From Lytechinus pictus (Eukaryota; Echinodermata; Echinoidea; Temnopleuroida; Toxopneustidae), in assembly GCF_037042905.1 (NCBI RefSeq), contig NC_087249.1, forward strand, positions 51,986,901-52,050,900: a stretch of DNA of 64,000 nt, given 5' to 3'. The notes below the pieces were generated by a model, which was not told the DNA's origin, did no database searches, and saw only the letters and a program-made list of their open reading frames with translations. Shown here piece after piece: positions 32,141-42,925 of this stretch. How positions within the stretch are numbered: position 1 is the first letter of the stretch; the number at the start of each line of letters is the position of its first letter. A program made the translations under genes and the position numbers.

Positions 32141-32391
32141 ATGGGGCAAGCAGTGAGGAGGATTCGTCGGGAGTCGAGTCTGACGTCATGGAACATGGTC
32201 AGGGGAAGGAGTGGCTTGAGAAGGTTTCCCAGCTTCTTGGACCCCCATCAGAAGTTTCCGGACATCGTCAGCCTTCCTCCGGAGATTGCGCTGATGGTGC
32301 TGTCAAACCTGAATGCCACGGACCTCTGCCTTGCGATGACAGTCAACGACTTCTGGAGGGAACTTGCCAGTGATGAAATGCTGTGGCAAGG
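32141..32391 (+). CDS. FBXO8: FBXO8 coding exon 1 (F-box)
   Basis: From ATG (MGQAVRRIRRESS) through SNLNATDLCLAMTVNDFW to MLWQ plus two bases of a Gly codon, then donor gtaggt. The start is chosen by the conserved MGQ. Confidence 0.92.
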
Positions 32392-35300
32392 GTAGGTTCC
32401 AATTCCAAGTTGAAGATGAAACTTGCAAATTCACATTATACAGTGCGTATCAAAAAAAATTTACACTTTGAAAAAGCCCTGGGAATTAAAAAATATACAA
32501 CATGTGGGTAATTTTTTCACATATAATCTTGGGTCTGGGTCTCATCTATCTAATGAAAGTAAAAGTTTTGACAGAATGTTACACTCGAGTGAGCACTGTC
32601 CATTTTTGTAAAGCTCACAGAAATCTGTTTGCTCAAAAATGCTTGTTTTCACGCTGTGTAAAGGGGAAAGGGCGAAATCAAACTTACCCTGCAAAACATT
32701 TCTCATACATTTCCCTTGCACTTTTAGTCAATTGAAATAAAAAAAAAACATTCAAGCATTTTGTAACAATTTTGCCACCCAAATTGAAGTTTCAACACTT
32801 AGTAAGCACAACCTTTACCCTTTTTTGTGCCAGCTGGATCTGAGGACATAACTTAATCTGAACAAAAGTTTGTATCAGACATCTCCAGCATTTTTTTCAC
32901 TAAGTTTGTATCATTTAAAGTGGGTTTACATTTTATTTTTGTCTCGCCTGCATAGCAGAGCGAGACTATAGGCGCCGCTTTTCCGACGGCGGCGTCGGCG
33001 TCAACATCAAATCTTAACCTAAGGTTAAGTTTTTGAAATGACATCATAACTTAGAAAGTATATGGACCTAGTTCATGAAACTTGGACATAAGGTTAATCA
33101 AGTATTACTTAACATCCTGCCTGAGTTTCAGGTCACATGACCATGGTTAATGGTCATTAAAGGTCAATGAACTTTGGCCTTGTTAGGGGTATTTGTTAAA
33201 TTACCATCCTAACTCTGAAAGTTTACGGATCTAGTTCATAAAACTTGGACATAAGAGTAATCAAGTATCACTGAACATCCTATACGAGTTTCAGGCCACA
33301 TGACCATGGTCAAAGGTCATTAAAGGTCAATGAACTTTGGCTGTGTTGGGGCTATTTGTTGAATTACCATCCTAACTCTGAAAGTTTATCATAAAACTTG
33401 GGATATCAGAGTAATCAAGTATCACTGAACATCCCCTGTGAGTTTCAGGTCACAAAACCAAGGTCAAAGGTCAGTTAAGGTCAATAAACTTAGGCCATGT
33501 TGGGGTAATTGTTGAATTGCCATCATAACTTTGATAGAGTGAGTGAAATGTGGACATGGGTGTAGTTGACAAGTCTTAAGTCACCGTTCAAATGTCATTT
33601 ATGGTCAATGAACGTGGTATTATGTCATTATATGAATGGTGTTTTTGTGAATGATTATTTTATAGTAGTTTTCAAAGTTAGCACTGCTGCTATATTAAAT
33701 CGCGTAATGCAGGCGAGACTGCCAGAGGCGTTCCACTTGTTCATTTAATACTTGTTTCTCCGCACTTTTCCCAAGCTTGACAATGATTAACAAAATGAAA
33801 ATGAAGCCTAAGCCATTTCATGTGAATCACAGCTCAGTGTAAAGCACATATCGTCACGATGGCCTCGGTGTGAGGGGGAGTTGGGTGGGGCGCAATGCAC
33901 TCTTCGAAGTGTTTTGGGCAAGGAAACAAAGATGTAAAAGATGTCATCAAATTAATTTTACTAGCTAAATTTCACGTGTTCTTCATGATTAAGGTCTACT
34001 TTTATTCGCATAACTATTTCAAAGTTCTGCGCAAATCGTTTTTCACTAAACTTTTCAAAAGTAAGTGGCGCTCACTTTAGAAAATATTTTTCGACAGTTA
34101 TATCGCCATTTGCTTTAATGGATCTGTACCAATGTTAAAATGTGGAAAAAATCTTCAGGATATTACAAATATAATTTTACAGGATTTTTTCTAAGTGTAC
34201 ATTTTTTTTTTGATATGCACTGTATAATTAACATATTGTTTTAAACTCTGTCTGCGATCCTGCATACTGTCTTCTTGACAAATATTGATTTCCAAAACAA
34301 TGATGTTCATCAATGATCTGTACTAAACAAAGAGAAATATTGATCAGAGTGGCAATGATGCATGAGCATGATTCAAATCATAGCTCTTTAATGACGTTTC
34401 AGATGTGTATCGAATGCGACTTACATATGTGTTTCATGAAAGATTAAGGACCATCTATAAGCTGCTTTATCTGAGTATCACTTTTAGGAGGACTTAAACC
34501 GCACTCCATCTTTAATTTTGATCCAGGAGTGAGATTCTCAAATAACAGTAAGTGTTAAACTTACAAATCTGTGAGTCTCATTCTGTACTTCGAATGTCTT
34601 GTTTCCTCTTTAGGCATTGCACATGACCGTAAGCTGCACAAAAAGTACAATGCAGAGCTGCAGACTATTTTTTAATTCATGAACATTTGCAACTTTATTG
34701 CAGAGCCATATTATTCTTATCCACATTCAGTCTGGACTATTTGATAGAGAATTTATATAGGGTTTATGTTCACATACATCATGACAACAGTATAACCCAT
34801 GGATCAAGCATGAAATCATTTCATAGCTCATACATGAGATAATAGACAGAAACCAGAGAACAGATTTTTGGGCAAAAAATCATTTCAGCTTTATGTCTTT
34901 CTCAGTATTTACACATGCATGGAATTAGGAACTGAATGTACATTTAGGTGTTGACTATTAACAACAACAATAATAATGATAACAATTAGTAATAATAATA
35001 GTAGTGATGATAATCATGTTTATTTTGATGATGGTAATAAATAATGATACTATTAATGATAATTATTTATAAAAAAAAATAAAGAGTAACATGTTAAAAA
35101 ATATTTTAGAAAATAAGCAAAATGAAAGTATTATTATATTATACAATGAAATACATTTCTGATGAGAATGTTACAAAGAAAACATGAAATTGAATTTTGC
35201 TTATTTTCATGTAGTCATTAAATTCACTGATGTGTATATGTATTTTATATTGATTTTGAATATTGATAGTCATTCTACAACAGAGTATTAAAGGGCATGT

Positions 35301-38300
35301 GTGGCAGACCCAAGGAAAAAAAGATCAAGAATTAACACAATATATTTTTGGTGATAGTGCTACACAAAAGCAATATCTTTAATGAAATCATGGAGGTAGA
35401 ATTCATTTGTCAATCTTTCATTTTTTACCTCAGTTTATGCAGGGCTACTTGGGGATGCGTCACTGCGTATGAAGGAGGAAACAGTGAGAACTTTTCTTGG
35501 AAAGCGCTTTACATGACCTTAGATGAAGCAACACTTACATTCAATTCTAGTGCAGACATGGTAAGAATTTCAAAGAATGCAGAGAATTTGATTTTTAAAA
35601 CTAAAATTGTAAAAAAAATGTTTTTGAAGAATTAGCTACCAATATTTCAATTGATTTTTTTCTCGCCTGCATAACAGAGCAAGACTTGAGGTGCTGAAAT
35701 CTAACCAAGGTTTAAGTTTCTGAAATTTATAACTTAAAAAAGTGTATGGATCTAGTTCATGAAACTTCGACATAAGGGTAATCAAAGATCATTGATTGTC
35801 TTGCACAAGTTTTGGTCACATGATTAAAGTCAAACTTCATTTAGAGTCAATGAACTTTGACCATAGGTATTTTTTAATGTCATCATTACTAGTTTGAAAG
35901 TATATGGATCTCTTGCATTGAATTTGTATATAAGAGGTATTTGCATATGAATGGTGTTTTTGTGAATAATTATTCATCTTAGTTTTCAAAGTCAGCACTG
36001 CTATAATATTGAATCGTGTAATGGAGGCAAGATTTTATTATAAAATACCATCAACTTATAAAAGTTTGTTTAATGTTTGTAATTAGATGACGATTTCCCA
36101 TTTAGCGTATAGCTAGATTTACGAATCATTCAGGTAATATTAAATTGGACCATTTATGGTGGGCCTAAGACTTGTAGGTGAGACTAATTGGATATTACTA
36201 GTCTACCAGTGTATTTTCTTAATTGTTAATTCATACAGGGGCTCGAGTACTTATTTAACCACCAGCTGATCAATAATGATGTTCAAGAAATAGCCAAGTT
36301 TATTCACACCACGAACAGACTTCATCGGAGACGTGTTCGGGACCTTCTTTCAAGAAGGTAGGTTTATTTATAGTACACTCAGATCTTTCAATCATTGGCT
36401 TGCGTATTGCTGAATGAAGCCTGAATGCAGAAATAGATGGTCATAAGTAATTTAGTCAGAATAATTATCCTGGTATCACATCGCAATTCGATCCATATTT
36501 TTTAAAGACTGTTACACAGAATATCTTTTGTAAAACAGATTTGTATAAGACTGTACAGAACAAGGTTGAGAGCTTATTTCTTATGTCCGAGAATGCTTAT
36601 TAAAATTTGGTTAGCAAACTACCTCAGGTGATGGTTCGTGTACGCTCCACTACATGAACCATTAGGGCTCGTCCGATGGATTGACACTTCGATTCACAAA
36701 AGTTGTGATTTTGTTTGCTTTGTGTCAAATGATAATTGATGCAAAAACATGACCTTACCAATAATCTATGACATGTAATCTAGCATTTCACTCTTGTTTT
36801 ACTCTTTGTACATGTTTTTATCAGTCTAAAAATCGGTGACTTAAAGCCAGTATCTATTTCTTCACACGTATTAATGCACTGCCGATTCCAAAATATTGCA
36901 ATCGCCGGTCAATATTCATGAATATTCCCACCTCAGTTGATGGTTCGTGTACTCTCGCATACACAAACCATCACTTGAGGTACCCCTTAAGGTGCAGTGG
37001 ACCTTAGTCAGAGCATTATGATACTCCAGCACCTAAGCCTGTGCTAGTGGTAAATTGTCGATTGGTCTACACACATTTCCTCTGACTTCTGGTTGGTCTC
37101 ATCTCATTTGATTATGATGATGCTGAAAATGATGAGAGGGAATGTAATGGTTGATAACGATGATGACGATCATGGTCATTATCATTTGGTGATGATGATA
37201 TTGGTGACCAAACTGATAAAGAGGATGATGATGATGATGGTGAGGATAATGGTGATGATGATTATGATGATGATGATAGATATGATAACTATGGTTACAA
37301 TGATGAAGTCATCTGGTTATGATGAAGGTGATGATGATGATGATGAGGAGGAGGAGGAGGAGATGATGATGAGGAAGAGGATGATGATGATAATGATGAT
37401 GATTTTGATGATGGGGATGATGATTATGGTGATGTGATAATAATGATGATAGTGATGATGATGATGATGTGATGATGATGATGATGATGATGCTGCTGCT
37501 GCTGCTGATGGTGATGGTGACCAAACTGATAAAGAGGATGATGATGGTGAGGATAATGGTGATGATGATTATGATGAAGGTGAGGAGGAGGAGGAGGATG
37601 ATAATGATGATGGGGATGATGATTATGGTGATGTGATAATAATGATGATAGTGATGATGATGGTGATGATGATGATGATGATGATGCTGATGATGCTGAT
37701 GCTGATGCTGCTGCTGCTGCTGCTGAGGGTGATGGTGACCAAACTAATAAAGAGGATGATGATGGTGAGGATAATGGTGATGATGATTATGATGATGATG
37801 AAGGTGAGGAGGAGGTGATGATGATGAGGAGGAGGAGGATGATGATAATGATGATTTTGATGATGGGGATGATAATTATGGTGATGTGATAATAATGATG
37901 ATGATGATGGTGATGATGATGATGATGATGATGCTGCTGCTGATGGTGATGTGCTCATTGACATACCATACATGATGTAATCATATTATTCTTACAACTT
38001 TATACATATATTTAATCCTGACAGGCAAGACATCTTAGAAGCAATCATCAAGCTGGATGACTATGCCAACAAATTCCTTCCCAACGCTCTCAGGACATTC
38101 TTCTCTAATGTTGATTCACCCAGTGTAAGTGGTAGAGATCTCCATGGACTCCTTCAGAAGTTTGCTGAGAGGTTCATCAACTGCAACCCAGACTGTGGCA
38201 TGACAAAAGGTATTGATGGGGTGTGGGCTCCATGACATTTGCTTTGGATACAATTTGCTCCGCTATTAACACGTGACACTAATCGAATGACTAACATCCA

Positions 38301-39330
38301 CCCTGGATCGAGCACTATACCCTATCATAAAAACCCATCCCTAACCCCTAAACCTAACATATAAACCCTATTGCAACCCTAACTCTAACCCTATATCTAG
38401 AAGAAATAAAGCCCAGAGCAATTGTCACTAGAGCAAATGTTGTGTCACCGTAGCGCTATTCTGGTATTAAACTGAACCCTGTTTTAACTCCAAACCAAAC
38501 AAGAAGTTTAGTCCACTACTGTGGAAATACCTGGTTTCACCTTACTTCTTTTAATAATATTTATGAAAAAGTGGTATACCATGAATGATAAATTGAAATT
38601 GAATGTTAACAGATATTGTCCTTAATGTGAACGAAATCTCTAGCAAAATTTGGGTTGAGATATCCTAGGCTTAACTAAATCATTCCTATAAGAATAAAAC
38701 ATTAAGAGTTCTGTGATTTGATTTTTGGGTGTTCCACAAAGAGCTGGCTTAAAGTTGCTCTTTACTCAATAGTTGCATGGGGTTTACATGTATGTTACAA
38801 TTTTCACCATCGCAATGACAATGAAGATAGGAATGCAAATCACTCATTATGCAATTAATCTCCAGTGTTGCATAGTTAAATCCCACTGAAATTTTCATTT
38901 CATTCAGTTGAGTTAAATGCAGTAATTTACGCATGAAATAAGAATTCGCCTTTACAATCTATAAGTAAAGCCCCAAAAGTGATAATTTCTCTCTTATACT
39001 CAGATCATTCATTAGCTACCCCTATCATCCAATACGGTGCGAAATATAAACATACAAATAAAGAGAATTGAGACTTTCAATTATTTATATTGTTGCTAAG
39101 ATATTGTTTATTTTTCTCTCGATATAGATGCCATCTGTATTCTCTCCTACTCACTCATCATCCTCTCCGTTGACCTAACAAGCCCGCACGTCAAAAATAA
39201 GATGTCCAAACGGGAGTTCATCAGGAATGTTCGGCAAGCAACAACGGAGGTGGGTGATGAGCTTGCGGGTCATCTCTATGACAATATCTACCTTGTGGGT
39301 CACATTGCGCCGCAGAAGTGGGTCGAGTAG
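32141..39330 (+). CDS. FBXO8: FBXO8, F-box and Sec7 domain protein (five coding exons)
   Basis: Exons 32141-32391, 35434-35560, 36239-36357, 38025-38209, 39128-39330; phases 2,0,2,1, all in frame, 294 aa (human about 319). The start MGQ matches the vertebrate N-terminus. The F-box is at about residues 44-90 (LPPEIALMVLSNLNATDLCL, then ELASDEMLWQGLCRATWG), the part that binds SKP1 in SCF ubiquitin ligases. A Sec7-like domain runs from about residue 127 to the end, with NNDVQEIAKFIHTTNRLHRR, NKFLPNALRTFF, CNPDCGM and SLIILSVDLTSPHVKNKMSK. Vertebrate FBXO8 is linked to ARF6 ubiquitination. Here the position of the Sec7 catalytic glutamate (about residue 200) reads SPSVSG and has no acidic residue, so exchange activity is doubtful. 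Confidence 0.95.
32441..34222. mobile_element. Tc1/mariner-like element in FBXO8 intron, carrying a nested insertion
   Basis: Ends cagtgcgtatcaaaaaaaat and complement (tttttttttgatatgcactg) are flanked by TA. The termini resemble those of the element at 16385, so both belong to one lineage. No transposase frame. A family S element (32941-33750) is inserted within. Confidence 0.75.
32941..33750 (+). mobile_element. Tandem-subrepeat element, family S, best copy
   Basis: Starts gtctcgcctgcatagcagag and ends aatgcaggcgagactgccag ... ttccacttg. The interior is 3-4 diverged units of about 140 bp with tagttcatgaaacttggaca, gtttcaggtcacatgacc and ggtcaaaggtcattaaaggt. It includes the perfect DR1 aggtcaaaggtca at 33461-33473. 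Confidence 0.8.
35434..35560 (+). CDS. FBXO8: FBXO8 coding exon 2
   Basis: Acceptor ttttttacctcag, donor gtaaga. It completes WQG and reads LCRATWGCVTAYEGG, then WKALYMTLDEATLTFNSSAD, the region linking F-box to Sec7. The nearer cag at 35450 would lose the LCRATWG match, so it is rejected. Confidence 0.93.
35661..36033 (+). mobile_element. Tandem-subrepeat element, family S, decayed copy
   Basis: Starts tctcgcctgcataacagagc and ends cgtgtaatggaggcaagat, with diverged tagttcatgaaacttcgaca and tgaactttgaccata words. Internally deleted relative to the copy at 32941. It sits in the FBXO8 intron between 35560 and 36239. Confidence 0.7.
36239..36357 (+). CDS. FBXO8: FBXO8 coding exon 3 (start of Sec7)
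   Basis: Acceptor gttaattcatacag, donor gtaggt, ends in phase 2. It encodes GLEYLFNHQLINNDVQEIAK then RVRDLLSRR, matching the start of the Sec7 fold in vertebrate FBXO8. Confidence 0.93.
36460..36618. mobile_element. Small MITE, family C, decayed copy 3
   Basis: Shares tcctggtatcacatcgcaat and ttaaagactgttacac with the copies at 7438 and 11357. Confidence 0.5.
36620..36982. mobile_element. Palindromic MITE in an FBXO8 intron
   Basis: Inverted ends tacctcaggtgatggttcgt and complement (aaccatcacttgaggta). About 360 bp; the interior has further short hairpins (gtgtacgctccactacatgaacc). Confidence 0.65.
37117..37950 (+). repeat. ATG-rich satellite with a higher-order unit, in an FBXO8 intron
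   Basis: About 830 bp of (gat/atg)n with gag and ctg variants. A longer word, gtgaccaaactgataaagag, recurs at about 37204 and 37517 and as a one-base variant at 37735, each followed by gatgatgatggtgaggataa or a near copy. The array thus has a higher-order repeat of about 220-310 bp. Open frames here (poly-M, poly-H, poly-D/E) are artefacts of the repeat. Confidence 0.9.
38025..38209 (+). CDS. FBXO8: FBXO8 coding exon 4 (Sec7 centre)
   Basis: Acceptor tttaatcctgacag, donor gtattg. It encodes QDILEAIIKLDDYANKFLPN, ALRTFFSNVDSPSVSGRD and FAERFINCNPDCGMTK. An internal agt-gtaagt matches a donor perfectly but lies inside conserved coding, so it is probably not used, or used only alternatively. 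Confidence 0.94.
39128..39330 (+). CDS. FBXO8: FBXO8 coding exon 5 (Sec7 end and stop)
   Basis: Acceptor ttttctctcgatatag. It encodes DAICILSYSLIILSVDLTSP, HVKNKMSKREFIRNVRQ and HLYDNIYLVGHIAPQKWVE with TAG. The highest-identity block to vertebrate FBXO8; the QKWVE tail is a few residues longer than the human end. Confidence 0.96.
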
Positions 39331-39759
39331 GCAATCCTAAAAAAAGCCTTGCAGTGACATTTTTTTTCGATCCCGTTCTATACTTTGTAAATTAGATTGA
39401 AGATATTTCTATATTTGTGTGGTGACGTATCATTGCAATAGATGGAAGCACAGCTCGCGGTGCAGTCCTGTGATTTGTAAGTATTTGTTTCCTCGGCATA
39501 TTTGCTGCTTCGGTGACTTTGAAATCACATTATGGTTTGGTGAGTACCGGGGCTGCCAAGTCACACATATTTTCAGGGAAACTCTCTGAAGTTAAATGAT
39601 TTTAGAGGAGAAAACTACCTAATTTCAATGATAATTATCAGGTTGTGCATTATCCATTGTACGTACCTAAGCGTTTACAGCAGGATAGACCTGGCTCTGA
39701 CTAATGACAAGGCGCTTTGTTCAATTGAGAACCAGTGCCCTGCTTCACAAAGACTCACA

Positions 39760-40432
39760 ACATTTGGTTTATTATCGATTGGTCGAATGCCAATTCGTCC
39801 AATTACCAACTCGTCTACTCTCAATTGGTCTACCATCACTTCATCAACTATCCACACGGTCTAATTTCCATTTCGTCCACTCACTGTTTTGTCCGGTGTG
39901 TTTGCTCAGTTGGTAGAGCGTCTGTCTCACAACTGGGAGGTCGGGGGTTCAAACCCCGGCCGCGTCGGACCAAAAGACGTTAAAAGATGGGAGTTGCTGC
40001 TACCCTGTTTGGCGTTCAACAAGTAAAGGGATAGAGCCTCATCGATCTGGCGCTGCACCGCGGCTGCCGGGCCCACGATCAATTGGGCAAAATATTTTCA
40101 GAGCGTTTCATTTCTGGTGTCTATTTCGAACAATAAAGTATGGATTGTAAGGATTGTAAGATTGTCTTATAACCAGTTGGTCCAGAGGCCATTTAGTCCA
40201 TATACCATTTGTTCTAATTGGAATAAGTGTTCATTGGGCGAAATGAAAGAAAATTAAATGGATATTAGACGAAATGGTCATAGACGAACTGGTGATTAGA
40301 TGAAGTGATGATTGGACCAAATGGTTGTTAGACAAAATGTTGATGGACTGAATGGCATTACACAAAATGAAGTTAGACCATGTGATTAGTGGACCAGTTG
40401 GCAATAGACGAATTGGCAATTAACCCTCACAT
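39760..40432. repeat. Diverged inverted 'attggacgaaatgg' repeat, interrupted by a SINE
   Basis: The left part carries words such as attggtcgaatgccaattcg and the right part the inverse (tagacgaactggtgattaga), in loose 14-18 bp units. It looks like one palindromic repeat tract split by the SINE at 39892. Confidence 0.6.
39892..40165 (+). mobile_element. tRNA-headed SINE (Val-CAC-like head)
   Basis: A full cloverleaf-like head: acceptor tccggtg pairs with cgtcgga, A box ttgctcagttggtagagcg, loop ctcacaa giving a CAC anticodon, B box ggttcaaaccc (39946-39956), then cca. The body follows (ggcgctgcaccgcggctgcc), with a tail of ggattgtaa repeats. The anticodon stem is imperfect. Confidence 0.8.
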
Positions 40433-40434
40433 TG

Positions 40435-40545
40435 TCTTTATTGCAACTACCATGGAAGCCTTGATTCTGTTGGCTGCTGAGCCCTGTTACCATGGTGGTT
40501 ACTATACATGTAATTGCAAAGTTGATATATGAAGCAGGCCTTGGG
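40435..40545. mobile_element. Palindromic MITE, family T, copy 4 (decayed)
   Basis: gcaactaccatggaagcctt, then ggctgctgagccctgttacc and tgcaaagttg. Shorter and more diverged than the copy at 17872. Confidence 0.5.
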
Positions 40546-42920
40546 TTAAGAATTTAGAATTACCTCATACCAATCTCAACATCCTACTTAAGATAGGGAG
40601 GCCCCATTACCTGAAGATTTGTGATCAATTTTAGATCGAGGCTCTGATTGGTTCATAGCAGGCATGGTGAACAACATGCACTTGCAACAGTGATTTTGGA
40701 TGGTTATTAGCCATTAGCAATTGATTGCAAACCTTTGTGCATATGCGCCTCAAAGATAAGATCAATTTGTATTAAAATCGATTTCAAAAGATTACAGCTC
40801 TTTGTTTATACATGTATATGGCAAGACTCAAAATGTTTTCATCATGCAAATACTTTCCCAGATATTAAAAGCTGAGCACTCTTAAGCCTCCAATATTGAG
40901 ATCAAGGAAAATTTGCACCCAGCTATATGTATTTTTTCATGGGAGAGCTACACATATTTTCACTGCCAACAGTATCTTGCAACAACAACTAATTTTACTG
41001 TGAATGTTCATAAGCTATTTCCTTGGCATAATACATTATTTCATCTCTGCCTGATGCTTGGCATATGTGAAAGGAACAATGTCTTAACCTCCAGGGAATG
41101 TTTCATAAAACCTTTTATTTGTGTCATATCACTGTTTTGATACGAATTGATTGGAATATACCATGCGATGAGTGATTCTATTACAGACACCATTCAAGTT
41201 CAATTACGATATCAATTCAAATTCTTTGTGTTCACAACTTCACATACATTGCAAGTGTGTCAAACATACCACAAAGTGGCAAGAGATCACAATGGTTTTA
41301 TTTGAAAAGTGGACAAGCTTGATTGAAAAAAAAAACTCTGGATCAAACCAAAAAGAACAGGAAGCTTAAAAAAAGAATTATGATAGACGTGAGAAATGTA
41401 ACATTTGAGCTGAGTTTATGTATTGCTTGATTATTTTAGTGAATTCATGTATAGGCCAAATATGTGATAGAATCATTTATTCTATTGTTGAAAAAAAATA
41501 AAAATAAAACTTGAGTTTGCTTGCTTGATGTGCTATCTCAATGGGTGAGACACTTTTTTTTTTTGGGGGGGGAGGGTGGGTTCTCCTCCCCTCTATTATG
41601 GTATGATTCAAGTTACGCTACTCTGTATGGATCATTAGCAAAGTGAAAAGTAATTTTTGTTAGTAGAATGCATAAGATTTAAAGAGATATATTTCAAAGA
41701 AAATTATTTATGAACTGTATGTGCCTACATCTATCCAAAGTTTATTTACAATGATCCTCTACTGAAATTCTATATTGCATGGCCTAAACATTATACGTTG
41801 CTACTACCAAGCATTTAATACCAATGTGTTGAGTACATATATTATAATGAACACATATTTCTGAGAGGAATTTTCTTTCAAACTTTATACTTGTAACGTA
41901 CTATGAAATGTGCTTGTCATTTCTAAGGCAGACATCCCTTGTTTTAAGAACTGGTAATTGTTATGTACTGCATAAAGAAATGTAATTCTAAGAGGATTGG
42001 TTCTGAATGTTAATAGTATAATTTCACATGCATTTCTAGATTGAACGTCAATTTCTTGAAATTTGGGTATTGCATCGGATCTGTCTATGCGCATGTAAGG
42101 GACATGGCAAACATGTGTAAATAAATTAACGTTAAGGACAAGCATTCTTCTTTTTTTTCATTAAATTCCAGATTTACTCCACAGGTAATACAGGGTACTG
42201 CACAAATCTACCCCTTGAAAAACCAAACTCACATTTTTTCAGGCATTTTCATTTCACATATAGCCAGAATAACAAGCATTTCCATGGTTACTTAGTTAAA
42301 AGATGTAAGCTAAAGATATAACAAAATGTCAAAAAGTAAAAATTAAAAAGAAATCTGATATTTTTTTTTCTTGCAGTTACTGCCAGATCATGAGACATGG
42401 GAGGGTATATTTGTTTTCACCTTATACTCACCCATCTTTGAGTTTTTTTTTTCTTTTTTATGATATTATCTTTGGAATTGCGAACATACATTATGAGTGT
42501 GCAGGTATATAGATGTCTTATGTGTAAAATTATTGGATACAAAATCTATGCAATCATTTATACAAATTTTTATCAAATCATTTCCCGTTTGCTGCACTGT
42601 TTGTGACCCCCCCCCCCCACCCTATGCATGCTCTATTTTGCTCATTAGTGTAATGATGAAGGTTTATTATTAGGCATAGATTGTTTAATTACTTGAAAAT
42701 TGCATTTTCATGTTTATATTAATTAAGGCAATTTATTTGGGAAACATTTCAACTTTAACTAGTTTTTCAAATGATTAAAATTAATTTGTTTCTAGCACAC
42801 ACATTATCAGGCAGGGTCAACTTCACTGAGCCTTTGTTACATTTGTCAGAGGTTTTTAAAAAAGAAAATATAATTATAGAAAAGAACGTGATTGTCATCC
42901 AAGTTGGCATTGGATTCCAA
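40546..42920. other. Intergenic, nothing recognised
   Basis: AT-rich sequence 3' of FBXO8. aataaa-like signals near 41507 could serve a long FBXO8 3' UTR, but that is speculative. No coding or repeat structure identified apart from short homopolymers. Confidence 0.4.
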
Positions 42921-42925
42921 TTTAA

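Noticed and set aside
33461-33473. Calling the DR1 site an established FBXO8 enhancer
   Set aside because: The motif is exact but sits in a repeat family; no functional evidence is visible, so it is reported only as a finding.
37117-37950. CRISPR-like array
   Set aside because: The regular repeats are microsatellite-derived without unique spacers, and the genome is eukaryotic.
37093-37973. Long open frames on both strands (poly-M/D/E and poly-H/S/I)
   Set aside because: They are the reading frames of a GAT/ATG satellite inside an FBXO8 intron; no splice or start context supports coding.
39892-39972. Functional tRNA-Val(CAC) gene
   Set aside because: Boxes A and B and the acceptor stem are good, but the anticodon stem is imperfect and a SINE body with a short tandem tail follows directly.
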